A stretch of DNA of 64,000 nt from Cephalotrichum gorgonifer (GCA_900312665.1 ONZQ02000003.1:2344911-2408910), one strand, 5' to 3'; counted from the stretch's first letter, positions 1 to 10,451 are shown. Translations and numbers: made by a program. The notes: generated by a model not told the origin, from the letters alone.

Positions 1-759
1 ATCTACCACTGGTACATGGCCGGCGCGGGGAACCAGCCCGAGACGCGGCAGGGCGGCGAGTTCTTCGCCGACATGAAGATCAACCTCATCTACCCCTGCA
101 CGGAGACGCACGTCAAGAAGTACAGCAGGCAAGGGGTGCGCTTCGTGACGGAGACCCCCGAGATCTACGCCGACCTCGTGAGGCCGTACATGCAGACCAA
201 GAGGGAGGAGGGGAGGCTGAACTGGGTGTACAACATCATCGAGGGGCGAAAGGAGGTCGAGGACGTCATATACAGGACGGAGCTCGGCAAGGCCGGGGAC
301 GAGGGCTTCCTGCTGATCCCGGATCTGAACTGGGACCGGACCACGATTGACGGGCTACACCTGCTCGCGCTGGTCGAGAGGAGGGACCTGTGGAGCCTGA
401 GGGACCTGAAGAAGAAGCACATCCCGTGGCTGGAGCACATGAAGGCGAAGCTGGTGGCGGCGACGGTGGAGACGTACCCAACGCTGGAGGCCGACCAGCT
501 GAAGCTGTACGTGCACTACCAGCCGACGTACTACCACCTCCACATCCACATCGTGAACGTCGCGCACGAGGCGGGGCCCACGCAGGCCACGGGCAAGGCG
601 GTCGGGTTGGAGGGTATCATTGAGACATTAAAGGCTATGGGCGGGGATGACGAGACGGGTATGGACTCGGTCGCTATGAGCTACACTCTGGGGGAGGAGA
701 GCGAGCTGTGGACGGGCGTGTTCGGCCCGCTTAAAGCGAGCGCGACAGCTCCTCGATAG
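1..759 (+). CDS. Scavenger mRNA-decapping enzyme DcpS (3' part, 5' end outside window)
   Basis: Open from base 1 to the TAG at 757-759, giving 252 visible residues; the N-terminal dimerisation part lies upstream of the window. The HIT catalytic signature HLHIHIVNV sits in the C-terminal half, preceded by YQPTYY, as in DcpS/Dcs1 enzymes, where the central His of the triad attacks the cap. The family hydrolyses the m7GpppN cap left after 3'-to-5' mRNA decay. The segment LLIPDLNWD is another recognisable DcpS stretch. No intron is visible in the part present. The last 29 bases overlap the 3' end of the convergent thiol reductase gene. Family assignment is firm; yeast-type DCS1/DCS2 naming is not attempted. 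Confidence 0.92.
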   Translation: MYHWYMAGAGNQPETRQGGEFFADMKINLIYPCTETHVKKYSRQGVRFVTETPEIYADLVRPYMQTKREEGRLNWVYNIIEGRKEVEDVIYRTELGKAGDEGFLLIPDLNWDRTTIDGLHLLALVERRDLWSLRDLKKKHIPWLEHMKAKLVAATVETYPTLEADQLKLYVHYQPTYYHLHIHIVNVAHEAGPTQATGKAVGLEGIIETLKAMGGDDETGMDSVAMSYTLGEESELWTGVFGPLKASATAPR

Positions 760-1758
760 CGGAGACGAGACTCTCGACCGAGGACCCGCCCGGGCAGGGG
801 GCCCATTGTCCACCGTCTCGGATGCAGTAGACCTCCTCGTTTAGGCGGACCGTGCAGCTCTTCGTGACGCCGGCCTTTAATAGAACAGTATCAGCAAACG
901 AGTCTGAGAAATATGCGTGAAGCGGCAAGGAGATCCAGTATGGTATGGGGCCGGGGGGGGACTCACCTCTGATGACCGTAATACGCTCTTCCGTAGGATA
1001 TCAACGCCATAGGCACCGTTGTCCTTAATTGCGCAGTCGTTTAGAGCCTTGATGTCCATGGCGTGCTCAAGGGCGCAGTCCTCTACAAGGTCCCTGGCAG
1101 GGATGCGCGGGTAGTCGCGCGTGAGGCACATGGTGAAGCCGAGCGAGATTTTGGGGTCGGGGTACAGCTCGAAGGCGCATAGCTCAATAATGTTTCCAGT
1201 ACCTAGCACGGAGGGCTCGTCAATATATAAAAGCTCAGATTCGTCTTCCGGGGGGCAGGCATGATCGGTAGCGGACGTACATTCTTGGGGGCCGTGCATA
1301 CACTTGACTCCGTCGTTGGTCGGCCTAGAAATAGAAGTGCATGTGTTACTCGATGCGCGGCTTGTATAACACGGGGACACAACCACCAGCGTGACGTAGA
1401 CTCACGTTCCGATAAAGGAGAGGGTGAAGTCGACTTTGTCATGCACTTTCTGCATGGCGGGTAGGATCATCTCCCTTAAGCAGTCCTTGGCATCCGGACA
1501 CTTGCTCATGATATGGGCCTCCAACGGGACCAGTTTGCTGCTGGCTTTCGGATTCGCATCGGGCATTCGGATCGCGGCGAGGTCTTGGAGGCCCTGGACG
1601 CCGCGGCGCAGGGTGGAAGGCTCCCAGCGCCACAGGGAGAAGAAGCCGATGACGAGGAGGGCCAAGCCGGCCGCGAGGAGCGGTCTCGTGGAACGGCGCA
1701 TACGGGGCGACACGGGGCTCGGGTAGCTGGGCGCGCGTCGCTTTTCGTCGGGGTACAT
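731..1758 (-). CDS. GILT-family thiol reductase, membrane-anchored (4 exons)
   Basis: Exons 1758-1406, 1324-1281, 1202-967 and 874-731 join in phase to 258 residues. Residues about 26-44 form one hydrophobic segment after a basic stretch, suggesting a signal anchor. The GILT pattern follows: HIMSKCPDAKDC (Cys87, Cys93), then the diagnostic GVKCMHGPQEC segment created by the splice at 1405/1325, and later paired cysteines. The family reduces disulfides in secretory or vacuolar compartments. The active-site spacing is C-X5-C; the position that would complete CXXC is Ala, so the redox centre may differ from animal GILT. The second intron (1280-1203) is 78 bp and open in frame, so retention would insert 26 residues. 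The last exon begins at AAAG|GCC, chosen because it keeps phase and restores the AGVTKSC segment. The 3' end overlaps the upstream gene. Confidence 0.82.
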
Positions 1759-3047
1759 GTTCTAGGTTGGATCCAGAGGAGTTTTCGGGAGTATGGATAG
1801 GTGTACGGATGGGCCGGTTGGGGATTGATGAAACAATGCGCTGGTACTGGTGGGTAGTAGTGCTTTATAATTATTAGACCAGGTGAAAGGAACGATAGGG
1901 AGCTAAATTCGGAGCTCGGCTCGGTTAAACGTGCCCACTACAAGCTGTCTGAGCGACCATAACCCCTCTAGCACGCCACTAATGCATACATGGAGTGCGA
2001 TTTCGACGATGCTAGCGCCTGCTTACTCGTATAATTTGCTCGCATGAGCACTTCTATCGGGGGTACGTCTTCAGTGTGTCATTTTCATGATCGGGATAGA
2101 CAGACATTATGTGCCAAAGGCATGCACCACTGGAGCGAAAGTCCAGGAACCAGGACCCTTGACTGAGGAACGAGTCCCCACAATTTAACCGAAGCCATGT
2201 ACCAACATTGCAAATCCAATTGGAAGTGGGTGGGTGGTCTGTCAGCCACCCGTCATAACTAATGCTTGTATTGAAGTTCCGGGACTTGTAAAAGCCCCGC
2301 CCACTAGGACTAGGGTACCATATTAATGCTCACATGTTAGACAAGGAAAACGTGGGGAAGGAATCACTTCGCATCACCCTGCTCCATATTCGTGCTGAGC
2401 ACCCCCTGTTGAGGCTTGCCGCTACCGAGTACGCGTCCGAGTAGCTAAGGTGACAAAGCTTATTGGGCACTGGCGCTCTTTCCCCTTTGGGCAACCCCTC
2501 CCCCACTTTACAGTTCGCCCAGCTCCTGTCTCTCTTCTTGATTCAGTTCAATTTCTCGAAGCCCAGCCAGCCCCAGCGACTACTAGTATGGCCTTCCGCC
2601 CCTTGGTATTATAATACCGACAGTTCATTCCCATCTCTATACTCTACAGATTGTGTTTGTGTTTAGTCATCTAGAAATATCGGTCTCACCCCAGCTACTG
2701 TCTGGACTAATTTAATCAGCCATCTACTCGTACACTTTGTTCCGTTCACTTCAGCTCCCCGCCCAGTCCCTCAGGCACGTGTGGTGCAGGTACCTCAACG
2801 AACGTGAACCTGTCGTACCTACTTTCGGAGCCCGCACCCGAAGAGTCACCCCGCCCCCACCTTCCCCATCTCCCAAGAGCCAATACCATACCATACCATT
2901 GAGTATCAGATTTTCCTGCCCATCCTGTCACTTTCCCCCACCAGACACCACCAAACATCGATCCCATCTCTACACCACGGTCTGATTCCTAGATCCCTAC
3001 TCCTTCTTCATGCGCCAACAGAGGAGGTGATACCGCGCCCCTTCACC
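1759..3047. promoter_or_regulatory. Divergent intergenic region between thiol reductase and sugar kinase
   Basis: No convincing gene. It should hold both promoters. The part nearest the kinase (about 2480-3020) is pyrimidine-rich on the + strand, as is common for fungal promoter/5' UTR DNA. A perfect 14-bp palindrome lies at 2605-2618 and TACTCGTA words at 2024 and 2725. The kinase ATG at 3048 has a good context (TTCACCATGAC). Confidence 0.5.
2605..2618. repeat. Perfect 14-bp palindrome GGTATTATAATACC
   Basis: The sequence is its own reverse complement. It lies about 430 bp upstream of the sugar kinase ATG. An 11-base relative, GGTATTATACC, occurs at 49426-49436 in another intergenic region. 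Possible regulatory element; function unknown. Confidence 0.6.
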
Positions 3048-4897
3048 ATGACCGCACAGTCGCTCCCTGCCACTTCGGCGGAGGCCAAGCTGGCGACGCC
3101 GCTCGCCCGGTTCCTTTCGGCTTTCGTCGTCGACTCCAATAAGCTCCACACCTTGACCAGGGAGCTCGAAGTGACGTTTCGGCAGCTAGTGGCCGAGTCT
3201 CAGAATCAGTTCCTACCTACTCCAATTTCATCGACCCTGCTGTCGCCAATTGGTGAGTTGGGGAGGCGTGAGGGGTGCATGACGAGGTATGTGCTCTCCA
3301 ATCCTTGCGCCGTGCCACATTAGTGCCGTTACCGTTACTTTAGGCTCGACCACGCTCTCCTGTCTCTCATTACCTTCCCTTTTGGGTAGGTTAGGTAGGC
3401 TTGGTATTGCGGCATGCTAACCACCTTCATCTTTAGGCATTTGGCAATCGACATGTAAGTATCCGAGCCGTGACAGCCGGTTAACCTGCCCGGACTACAG
3501 CCATCCTACGTGTCCCCCCCCCTTCCCCCCACGTTCATACACTTTCTGGACGCGAACATACATGGGGAAGATGTACTTACGCGTTTATCTTCAGTGGCGG
3601 CACCAACCTTCGTGTGGGATTCGTGACACTAATACCTCAAGACGAGACCCATCCTCCACGCGCGGAGGTCCACTTGGAACGGTCCTGTCCTATCGGGGAG
3701 CAGCTCAAACACAAGAATCCCAGCGCGCTCTTTGACTGGGTAGGGCAGACAATCGCCGCCGTGGTAAAAGATGGCTGCTCAGAATTCGACTTGGACCCGT
3801 GCCAACCTCTGCCCATGGGCGTGACGTTCAGCTTTCCCATGCTGCAACGATCACTGGCCGAGGCCGTCCCCATGTCGATGGGGAAAGGCTTCAAGCTAGA
3901 AGACGGAATCGACCTGGGCTCACAGCTGCTTCAGGGCTACGAGAAGTACCGAGGGGAACTGCCCCCGGTCACCATATCGGCCATCGCCAACGACTCCGTG
4001 TCGACCCTCATTTCCTTCATTTACCAATACGGCACATCCGAGGAGCAGAGCGCGGCTATGGGCCTCATTGTAGGCACAGGATCCAACGCGACAGTCACTC
4101 TTCCGGCGACGACTCTGGGAGAGAAGGTCAAAGAAGTGCACATCAACTCCGGAACCGACATTAACTCTCCAGACACCAAGATCACAGTCAACACGGAGTG
4201 GTCGATAAACGGAACCGCGGGACCCTTGCGCGAGTTGGGATTGATTACCATGTGGGACGATGAACTGGACCGAGACTGCGACGCGCCGGGCTTCCAGCCG
4301 CTGGAATACCTCACCGCGGGCCGATACCTCGGCGAGCTAGGCCGCATCGTCTTCCTGCACTACCTGACTGCCGAGCAGGGCATCGCGCCGGACTTGGTAC
4401 CTGCGGCACTACACAACCGGTACTCGATGTCCACCACCTTCCTCAGCTACTTTGGGCCGTCTAGTCCCCGGTTCCTAGAAAAGCTCGAAAGCACCTTTCC
4501 CTCGGCGACGGAGGGGTCACAATTTGTGTGGGATGAGTCTCATGTCGAGATCCTCTACGAGATCGCCCAGGCCATCGAGCTCCGAGCGGCCTCCATCATG
4601 GCTGCGGCGACCATTGCCCTCCTCCGAGTCTCAGGGGAGATCCCGGCTGCGCCCGACACCCAGAGCAGCTCCGCCGGCCGGAAGAAGGTCCTGGGGGTTG
4701 GCTACACGGGCGGTTGCATTGTTAACTTCCAAAACTACCTCTACGACTACGAGAAGCTTATCGAGCAGATCATAGTAGGGGAGTTTGGGGCCGCGGCGCC
4801 GGTGAGGGTGGAGCTTATGGCGTGCCATCATGGCGGCATTACGGGTGCCGGTATTTTGGCAGCTGCTGTCTTGGCTAACCAGAGGGATGGGTGCTAA
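3048..4897 (+). CDS. Hexokinase-family sugar kinase (non-canonical; glucose or GlcNAc kinase-like)
   Basis: Exons 3048-3286, 3437-3454 (18 nt) and 3595-4897 give 519 residues. The micro-exon plus its flanks encode the phosphate-1 loop LAIDIGGTNLRVG. Further hexokinase landmarks are FSFP, the catalytic Asp in AIANDSVSTLI, the adenosine-site-like GLIVGTGSNA, NTEW and PGFQPLEYLTAGRYLGE. The ATG at 3048 was chosen because no in-frame ATG lies upstream in the exon. Canonical fungal hexokinases read FSFPAS at the sugar loop; here it is FSFPML, so the usual Ser is absent. The protein therefore belongs to a divergent branch. N-acetylglucosamine kinase of the fungal hexokinase superfamily, or a regulatory hexokinase-like protein, are the main alternatives to a glucose kinase. 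Cytosolic; no signal peptide or membrane segment seen. Confidence 0.85.
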
Positions 4898-5223
4898 AGT
4901 CATGGAGTGGGTCTTGTCCATTTTGGTAGAGGACGGGAGCTTGGGTGTGCGAGGGGGGGGAATGGACCTGCGGAGTTTTGGAAATTTTCTGGGCATCACA
5001 AGGGAGTAAGGGGTCAACATACACGGAAACGGAATCATTGGGATAGAACCGGTATCTAGAGCTGGCGAATACGAAAGGCACCACTGGTTGCACACGGGGA
5101 GTGGTCTGAACTTATGGTTGTGATGTCACGAATGAAAGGGGGCTTTAGTTGTCGGCCTGGTCTCTGTGGCAAGTTTGCAGATGGTCGTAGAGGTAAGGAG
5201 GGATAGCGTCTTATCATGAAAGC
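4898..5223. other. Convergent 3' intergenic spacer
   Basis: 326 bp between the stops of the sugar kinase (+) and the 2OG oxygenase (-). It should hold both 3' UTRs and polyadenylation sites. No gene or repeat recognised apart from short G runs. Confidence 0.5.
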
Positions 5224-6404
5224 TCATCTTTTAATACAAATGTCTGTTCTCAGGATCCATTTCTCTCCTGCTGTGACTTCTCTCCCCTCGTGCTATGTAC
5301 GTCAGCCTTTACCCCCTTGCTTCCGGTACGCCCTCTAGTGAAAGTTGATATGTGGAACTACATATGGGTTGCCATCTTCTGAGACGGAGGTGATGAAGTT
5401 GAAAGGAACGAAAGGACGCGGTAAGAGGGATAAAGAAAAGGAGAAAAGGGGGGGGGGGGAGGGTACAGGGGGATGAGACTCACAAGCATACACTCATCCC
5501 CATGCTTGTGGAGGAGCACGGTCCCGGCCTCGGGCGCGAAGGCCAGGGCGTCGCGCTCGGTGCGGCGGCCGCGGGGGTAGAAGACTGTCTCGCCGCCTGA
5601 GCACTCGCCGTCCTTTGGGACAGGGGAGGAGGAGGTGAGGTAGAGGAGGAGGGTCCAGGTTGTCCTGGCGGGGCCGGTGGGGAGGGTTACGTTGTTTGAG
5701 TCGTCGTCTGAGAGGCGGTGTTAGTGGGGGAGAGGGGAAGGGGGGGATTGGTAAGAGGGGGGAGAGGGAGAGGGATATATACAGTGGCAGTCGAAGAACT
5801 GTGATTTGGAGTAGCGGTAGACCCGGATATTCGGGTTGAGACCAACAACTTGTCCGCCCCTGAGATGGTTAGTAGCCATCTACCAAGTCAGGGAGAGTAT
5901 CTTGTGGTATTGTATAGCATCTACACGGCGTCCCGTCCCACCAGCCTACCTAGCGCAATCTCAGCAGCCTCATACCCCAGGTCAACCCCAATAATGAACC
6001 CCACCACGTATAGAAAGGGGGGGCGGACAGAACAAAACTCACCAAAGATGCGCATACCGCTGATCTTCCAACAGGTCCCTCAGCCCCGCCTCGAACAACC
6101 GGCCTGCGAAGGCCGCATCGTCGATCTGGAAGCGGTCGTTCACGCGGACCGCATCCCCGCGCTTCGGCCGCCCCGGCGTCGTGGCCAGGGGCAGGCCTCT
6201 TGCGACGGAGAGGTAGGCGCGGCAGAGGGCCGGGGTAAAGAAGTTTGGTATCAGGACGATCTTGTCCGCGGCGGAGGGGTGGGGCTCGGCGCGGAGTGGG
6301 AGGGGGAGCTTGAGGGGGGGCCAGGGAGGGGGGGTGTTGGGGGGAGGTTTTGGGGGGGCTTCGGACTTGGGCTGCTTTTGGGGTTTGGATTTGGGTTTGG
6401 CCAT
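5224..6404 (-). CDS. 2-oxoglutarate-Fe(II) oxygenase, prolyl 4-hydroxylase-like (4 exons)
   Basis: Exons 6404-6043, 5859-5783, 5707-5484 and 5292-5224 join in phase to 243 residues. An N-terminal Lys/Pro-rich tail (residues 1-40) precedes the dioxygenase fold. Iron ligands are His146 and Asp148 in CHYDD and the distal His222 in HEGREV; Arg236 in WILRTD is the likely 2-oxoglutarate carboxylate binder. The distal His and Arg are encoded by a final exon of only 69 nt after a 191-bp intron, so an annotation that stops at exon 3 would lose the active site. The start at 6404 (CAACCATGG context) was preferred over an in-frame ATG at 6446. The family hydroxylates prolyl or other residues on proteins; the substrate cannot be told from sequence. 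No signal peptide, so probably cytosolic or nuclear. Confidence 0.85.
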
Positions 6405-6765
6405 GGTTGGTGATTTGAGACGTGGTGGTGGTGTTGGTGTTGGCAATATGGGAGCTGGTGTTGGTGCAAGTACTATACTGAAGCACGAGTACTCTGTACG
6501 TTATGGATGAATAATCGGCTGGTACTTCCGCACTTAGATGGCAACTTTATATCGGAGAGTCGGTTCACCTCACAAAGAGGAATGAATCATGGCCAGCCAC
6601 TTCGATAGTAGCCCGACTTGAACTTTATTGAAGGGACTAAGAAACACACTCGGGATGCCTTGAAAAAAAAAAACGGAGAACCCATCACGACGGGAGAAAA
6701 AGCACTCCAGACAATGCTGGCAAATGCTCACTAATAAAAAGCCCGAAAAAGAAAAAAGAATCGTC
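6405..6765. promoter_or_regulatory. Upstream region of the 2OG oxygenase and 3' flank of the tRNA
   Basis: 361 bp with no coding signal. It should contain the oxygenase promoter (reading left) and, at its right end, the pol III terminator of the tRNA. TACTC/GAGTAC words occur at 6468-6492. Confidence 0.4.
6746..6757 (-). terminator. RNA polymerase III terminator of tRNA-Glu
   Basis: On the minus strand the tRNA 3' end is followed after about 8 bases by T6, one C and T5. Runs of four or more T are the standard pol III stop. Confidence 0.8.
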
Positions 6766-6836
6766 TCCCACACAGGGAATCGAACCCCGGTCTCTGCCGT
6801 GAGAGGGCAGTATGATAACCCCTACACTATATGGGA
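6766..6836 (-). tRNA. tRNA-Glu (anticodon CTC)
   Basis: Read on the minus strand. The acceptor stem TCCCATA pairs with TGTGGGA (one T-G wobble), the D-arm starts TAGTGTAG, the anticodon stem CTGCC/GGCAG encloses loop CTCTCAC (anticodon CTC), and the T-arm contains GGTTCGATTCC. CCA is not encoded, as expected in eukaryotes. There is no intron. It decodes GAG. Confidence 0.95.
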
Positions 6837-7183
6837 CGCTTGTTGCTTTTGTTGAAAGGGTTTGGCGCTAGCCGGCATGATATGGTGTCGCACGGACCGT
6901 GTCGCACGGTGGACGGGAGACACTTATCCTATCCCAAACCGAACTTTATCGCAACCCGGCATTTTCCCGCTCTACACGAACGACGCCTGCCAACGAGTCC
7001 CCACAACGCGCAACGACGAGGAAACCACCCTGTTGCCTCTCTACCCTTTTCCTACGGCCCAATCGAACTGGGGACGTCCTCCACAGACCAACTACACCTC
7101 ACACATACCCCACCCTTCCGAACCTCCCTCCCATTATCGCCAGCCAACCACCACCACCACCACCACCACCACCACCACCCACC
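6837..7183. promoter_or_regulatory. AIM11 promoter/5' UTR region
   Basis: 347 bp between the tRNA 5' end and the AIM11 ATG. CT-rich, ending in an ACC trinucleotide repeat immediately before the start codon. No other gene seen. Confidence 0.5.
7147..7179 (+). repeat. (ACC)11 trinucleotide repeat in 5' UTR
   Basis: Eleven uninterrupted ACC units end 4 bp before the AIM11 ATG, so they lie in the presumed leader. Length polymorphism between strains is likely. Confidence 0.85.
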
Positions 7184-7705
7184 ATGTCCCAACAGAGCGA
7201 GCTCCCCCGTCCGCGGTCCTTCACCGACCCCCGCGCCCTCAAGCAACTAGGCCTCTTCGTCGCCGGCTCAGCCTTCATGCTGGCCTCCATAGCCGTCACG
7301 CGGCGCTCCGTCGTGCGCAAGCAGGTCGCCGCGATCCCGAAGTCCTTCCAGCCGAACCTCCGGTCTCCCGCGACCACGACGGCCGACGGCCTGAGAGGCG
7401 GCGCCGCGGACCCCAGCAGCGCCGAGGGGTCCGTGATGGCCGCGCAGGCGCTGGGGCTCGCGACGCTGAACGTCCTCAGCTTCGCGGTCATGGCGACGGG
7501 CGGCGTGGCGTACGCGTTCGACCTGTCGAACGTCGACGACCTGAAGAGGTACGCGAGGGCCAGGATGTACGGGCCCGCGGGCAGGCCGGACGAGGCGGCG
7601 GAGAGGGAGATGGAGGAGTGGGTGGCCAGGGTGCTCTCGAAGGCGGGGATCAAGGATGATGGGGCGGGGAAGGCGGCGGGGAAGAAGGAGGAGAGTGAGA
7701 AGTGA
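7184..7705 (+). CDS. AIM11: AIM11-like mitochondrial membrane protein
   Basis: Single exon, 173 residues, ATG in ACCATGTCC context. Two hydrophobic segments, about residues 22-38 (LFVAGSAFMLASIAV) and 88-108 (LGLATLNVLSFAVMATGGVAYAF), flank a basic loop containing the family stretch TRRSVVRKQ. FDLSNVDDLKR after the second segment matches the AIM11 family C-terminal motif. AIM11 proteins are small inner-membrane-associated mitochondrial proteins of unknown biochemical role; loss in yeast affects mitochondrial inheritance. The C-terminal Lys/Glu tail is low complexity. Longer reading frames upstream are mostly UTR and use no credible ATG. Confidence 0.82.
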   Translation: MSQQSELPRPRSFTDPRALKQLGLFVAGSAFMLASIAVTRRSVVRKQVAAIPKSFQPNLRSPATTTADGLRGGAADPSSAEGSVMAAQALGLATLNVLSFAVMATGGVAYAFDLSNVDDLKRYARARMYGPAGRPDEAAEREMEEWVARVLSKAGIKDDGAGKAAGKKEESEK

Positions 7706-8773
7706 TTTTTGAGACGAGTAATAGAGTGGCGGAGGGGGGACATGGTCACTATGTTTGTGGGAGGAGGAAAAGAAGGGTGCGGAGGGGGGGCGAGTGATGT
7801 TATACCCGGCGCCTATCCGGATACGAAAGGCTCATCACTATCCCCCATTGCCTGGACGAGAGAGACATGGGAACGGTGTTGTTGTACGAATAGCTGTATG
7901 AAACTGCGCATAGAAACCACTCCATCCGGCCAAAACAAAGGGCTAGCGAAGCACCAACGTTGCATTTGCATGTGCTTCTTACGAGACCCTCAACTACATA
8001 TAGGATAGCAAATCCAGGCTGAGCTTCTCGTTTAGTTCATGGCTCTGCAAAAGTGAAGAGGAGGAGGTACCAGTGAAAGATACAAAGGGAAAACAAAAAA
8101 AAAGACATACAACACCAGGGATTCGCTGGTCGTCACCGACCCAACTACTAGTCTAGCGCTTCGTGGTTTATGTATAGGGGAGCGGACGGGACCCTCAGTT
8201 CTCCACGAGCTATGGTCGTATGTACTGACTAGAGTTTGATCGTGAGTATATCAAGAGACCTCAGGAGGAGGCACGAGCCGAAACGAGCAACTACACTTGT
8301 AGGGAAGGGTGAGCCGGGGCAGCGGGTCTCTGGCACGGATCGGATGAACAGAAGTCAAAGTTTCGAAAGAGAAAATAAAATCGATCAAATATCAAAACTA
8401 GGCTGCCAATGTTCTATCTCTCTTCAGCCGGGGGGAAGAAGCTCATATTTCCCCCTTCCTGGAATGCTATTGTTACAACAAGGTCCGTACGGCCATTTTG
8501 CCGTTTACATTGTATGCGTATGAGTCCGATCCTGAACGGGCCTGGCCCCCCTTGCTCCCCCCCAACCCCCGGCCCGTTCTCCCTCTAATCAACTATGCGC
8601 CTCTTTATAGCGAAAATGCCCAGACGGTACTGTATCCCGTCCAATTCCAGTATTAAGTCCTTCTCCAAAACGGCCCAAATGCTCATGTCTCACAACAAAA
8701 ACCCTCACTGGTGACATCTTACCTGCGTGTACCAACGTAAGTCAACACCCGTACCGCACTGTACCTCAACCCC
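7706..8773. other. Convergent 3' intergenic region
   Basis: 1.07 kb between the stops of AIM11 (+) and pantothenate kinase (-). No gene-like reading frame with family resemblance, no tRNA. Contains C-rich (8545-8575) and A-rich (8088-8105) tracts, typical of UTR/spacer DNA. Confidence 0.45.
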
Positions 8774-10451
8774 TCAGGCGTCCACGACGGCCTCCTGCAC
8801 CCCCTCCTTCGCCCTCTCCCTTTCCCTCTCCCTCATGCGCCATTCGATGCCGTCCTTTGCAAGCGCCTCCTCAAAGCTGCCTCTCCGGCCCCAGTTCTTC
8901 GGCTGCCTCTTCAGGAAGGCGCCCACGGCCCCCAGGTAGCCCTCGTGGCGCAGGAAGTACGCCTGCTTGCTCCCGCGGCTCCAGAACTTGATGGCGTAGC
9001 TGAGCGTGTTGATGGTCTGGCGGTGGCCGCGGATGAAGCTGCCACCGAAGTAGATGTGCGAGAGGTTGTGCGTCTGGCTGTGCAGGTAGGCCAGCTGGCC
9101 GATGTTGTTGGATATCGCGTAGAGGAGGGACCTGGAGATATCCGCGCGGGAGAACGGGGGGTTCCCCTCGTGCTCGTCGGCGGCCCCACCTCCGCCATCT
9201 TCGCGGGAGGCGTGGCCGGCCGGGGGCGCGTTGCCGTGGTCCTCGGCCGCCGACTCGGCCTCGCGCTTCATGCGGAAGACCTTGCCGAACGAGGAGGCGA
9301 TGGTGGTACTCTTAAGGCCAATCTTGTTGTAGTCCGTGCCGTAGATGTCGCCAACGAGCATATCCACCCTGGAGTTGTCTCCACGGTCGGCCATGTCAAG
9401 CATCTCGTCAAAGGTGCGCGCGCCCGTGAGGAGGGACAGGAGGCCCCAGAGCGTGCCGCCGCCGAGAGATGTGCCGCCCACGCGCTCGAAGGTGCGCGGA
9501 CCCGAGACCTTGAGGAAGGAGACGCCGGAGCCGATGTTGACGAGGAGGTATGGGTAGATGTTTTCGCTGGGGGAGACAAACTGCATGGGGTCGGCTTCGC
9601 TGTAGGTGAAGACCTCGCGAGGGATCTCGGTGATGAAGAAGTCAAGGCCTATGGAGTTCACTGATGTTAGAACCACTGCCGCATTCTCCTCGGCCAGAAA
9701 GCGTGGCATTTGGATGTGATGCCGCCTATGGGACTTACCGATTATTAGGCACTCCATCTCGTCCTCGCGCTTTACATCCACGCCGAGGACCTCCCGGATC
9801 TTGTCGTAGAACTTGTACGCGCCGCCTCCCGTCGCCATGACGCACAGCTCACCGGGCTGGGAGCCGTTAAGCGCCTGTTTCTCGTTTAGGTGGCTCATGA
9901 ACTCGAGGCACTCGTCGATCTTGTCGGTCTCGAAGTTGTGGAAGTTTAGTCGGCCGCCGGGCTCGGTGCTGTGCGCCTCGCGGGTGAAGTAGACGAGCTT
10001 GGCTAGCGATCCGCCAATCTAGCAGGTTGGCTGTCAGCGCATGAAGGGGTACCTCCAGGGGTGGGGGAAAGGGGGAGAGGAGACTTACGTCAATGGCAAT
10101 GTGGCTCACTACGGCGGTGTGGTTCGGCAGGCGGATATCGCTCGTCTCGTGGTTGGGTGATATGCGCCCATTGTTCACTGGGGTATGGGCCGGAGAGGCC
10201 GGGAGCGAGTCAACGATGAAGGCCCCCTCGACATTGATGCGGACGGCGCCGGGGTGTATGATGGTCTTGTCTATCTCCTCCGACGAGACAGCCCGTGATA
10301 GTTTGTAGTCGTCTCCGTCTCCGTCTCCATGCTCCGAGGGCGGCGCAGTGGCTATGGTGGTACCATCCAGAGGGGATGCAGCTGCCTCCATATGGCCGAC
10401 TGTGTCCTCGGGGACGGGAAGCACGGGTTGTGGTTGTGCTTGGGGTGTCAT
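8774..10451 (-). CDS. Pantothenate kinase (eukaryotic PanK type)
   Basis: Exons 10451-10089, 10018-9739 and 9648-8774 give 505 residues. The kinase phosphorylates pantothenate in the first step of coenzyme A synthesis. The ATP-binding AIDIGGSLAKLVYF is assembled across intron 1 (70 bp). Other family landmarks are NFHNFETDKIDECL, MATGGGAYKF, the acyl-CoA/feedback region NIGSGVSFL and GGTSLGGGTLWGL, and FGGSFIRGH near the C-terminus. The N-terminal 115 residues are a divergent, low-complexity extension common in fungal PanK. Intron 2 (9738-9649) is 90 bp and open in frame: if kept it would insert 30 residues just before LDFFITEIP. A C-terminal Arg/Glu-rich tail follows the domain. Expected to be cytosolic. 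Confidence 0.92.

Noticed and set aside
3241..3260. Donor GGTGAGTT at 3251 as end of hexokinase exon 1
   Set aside because: Phase 1 there breaks the LAIDIGGTN loop. The donor at 3287 (AG|GTATGT) restores it.
8945..9664. 239-codon plus-strand frame opposite pantothenate kinase
   Set aside because: Shadow of a well-supported gene, no recognisable domain.
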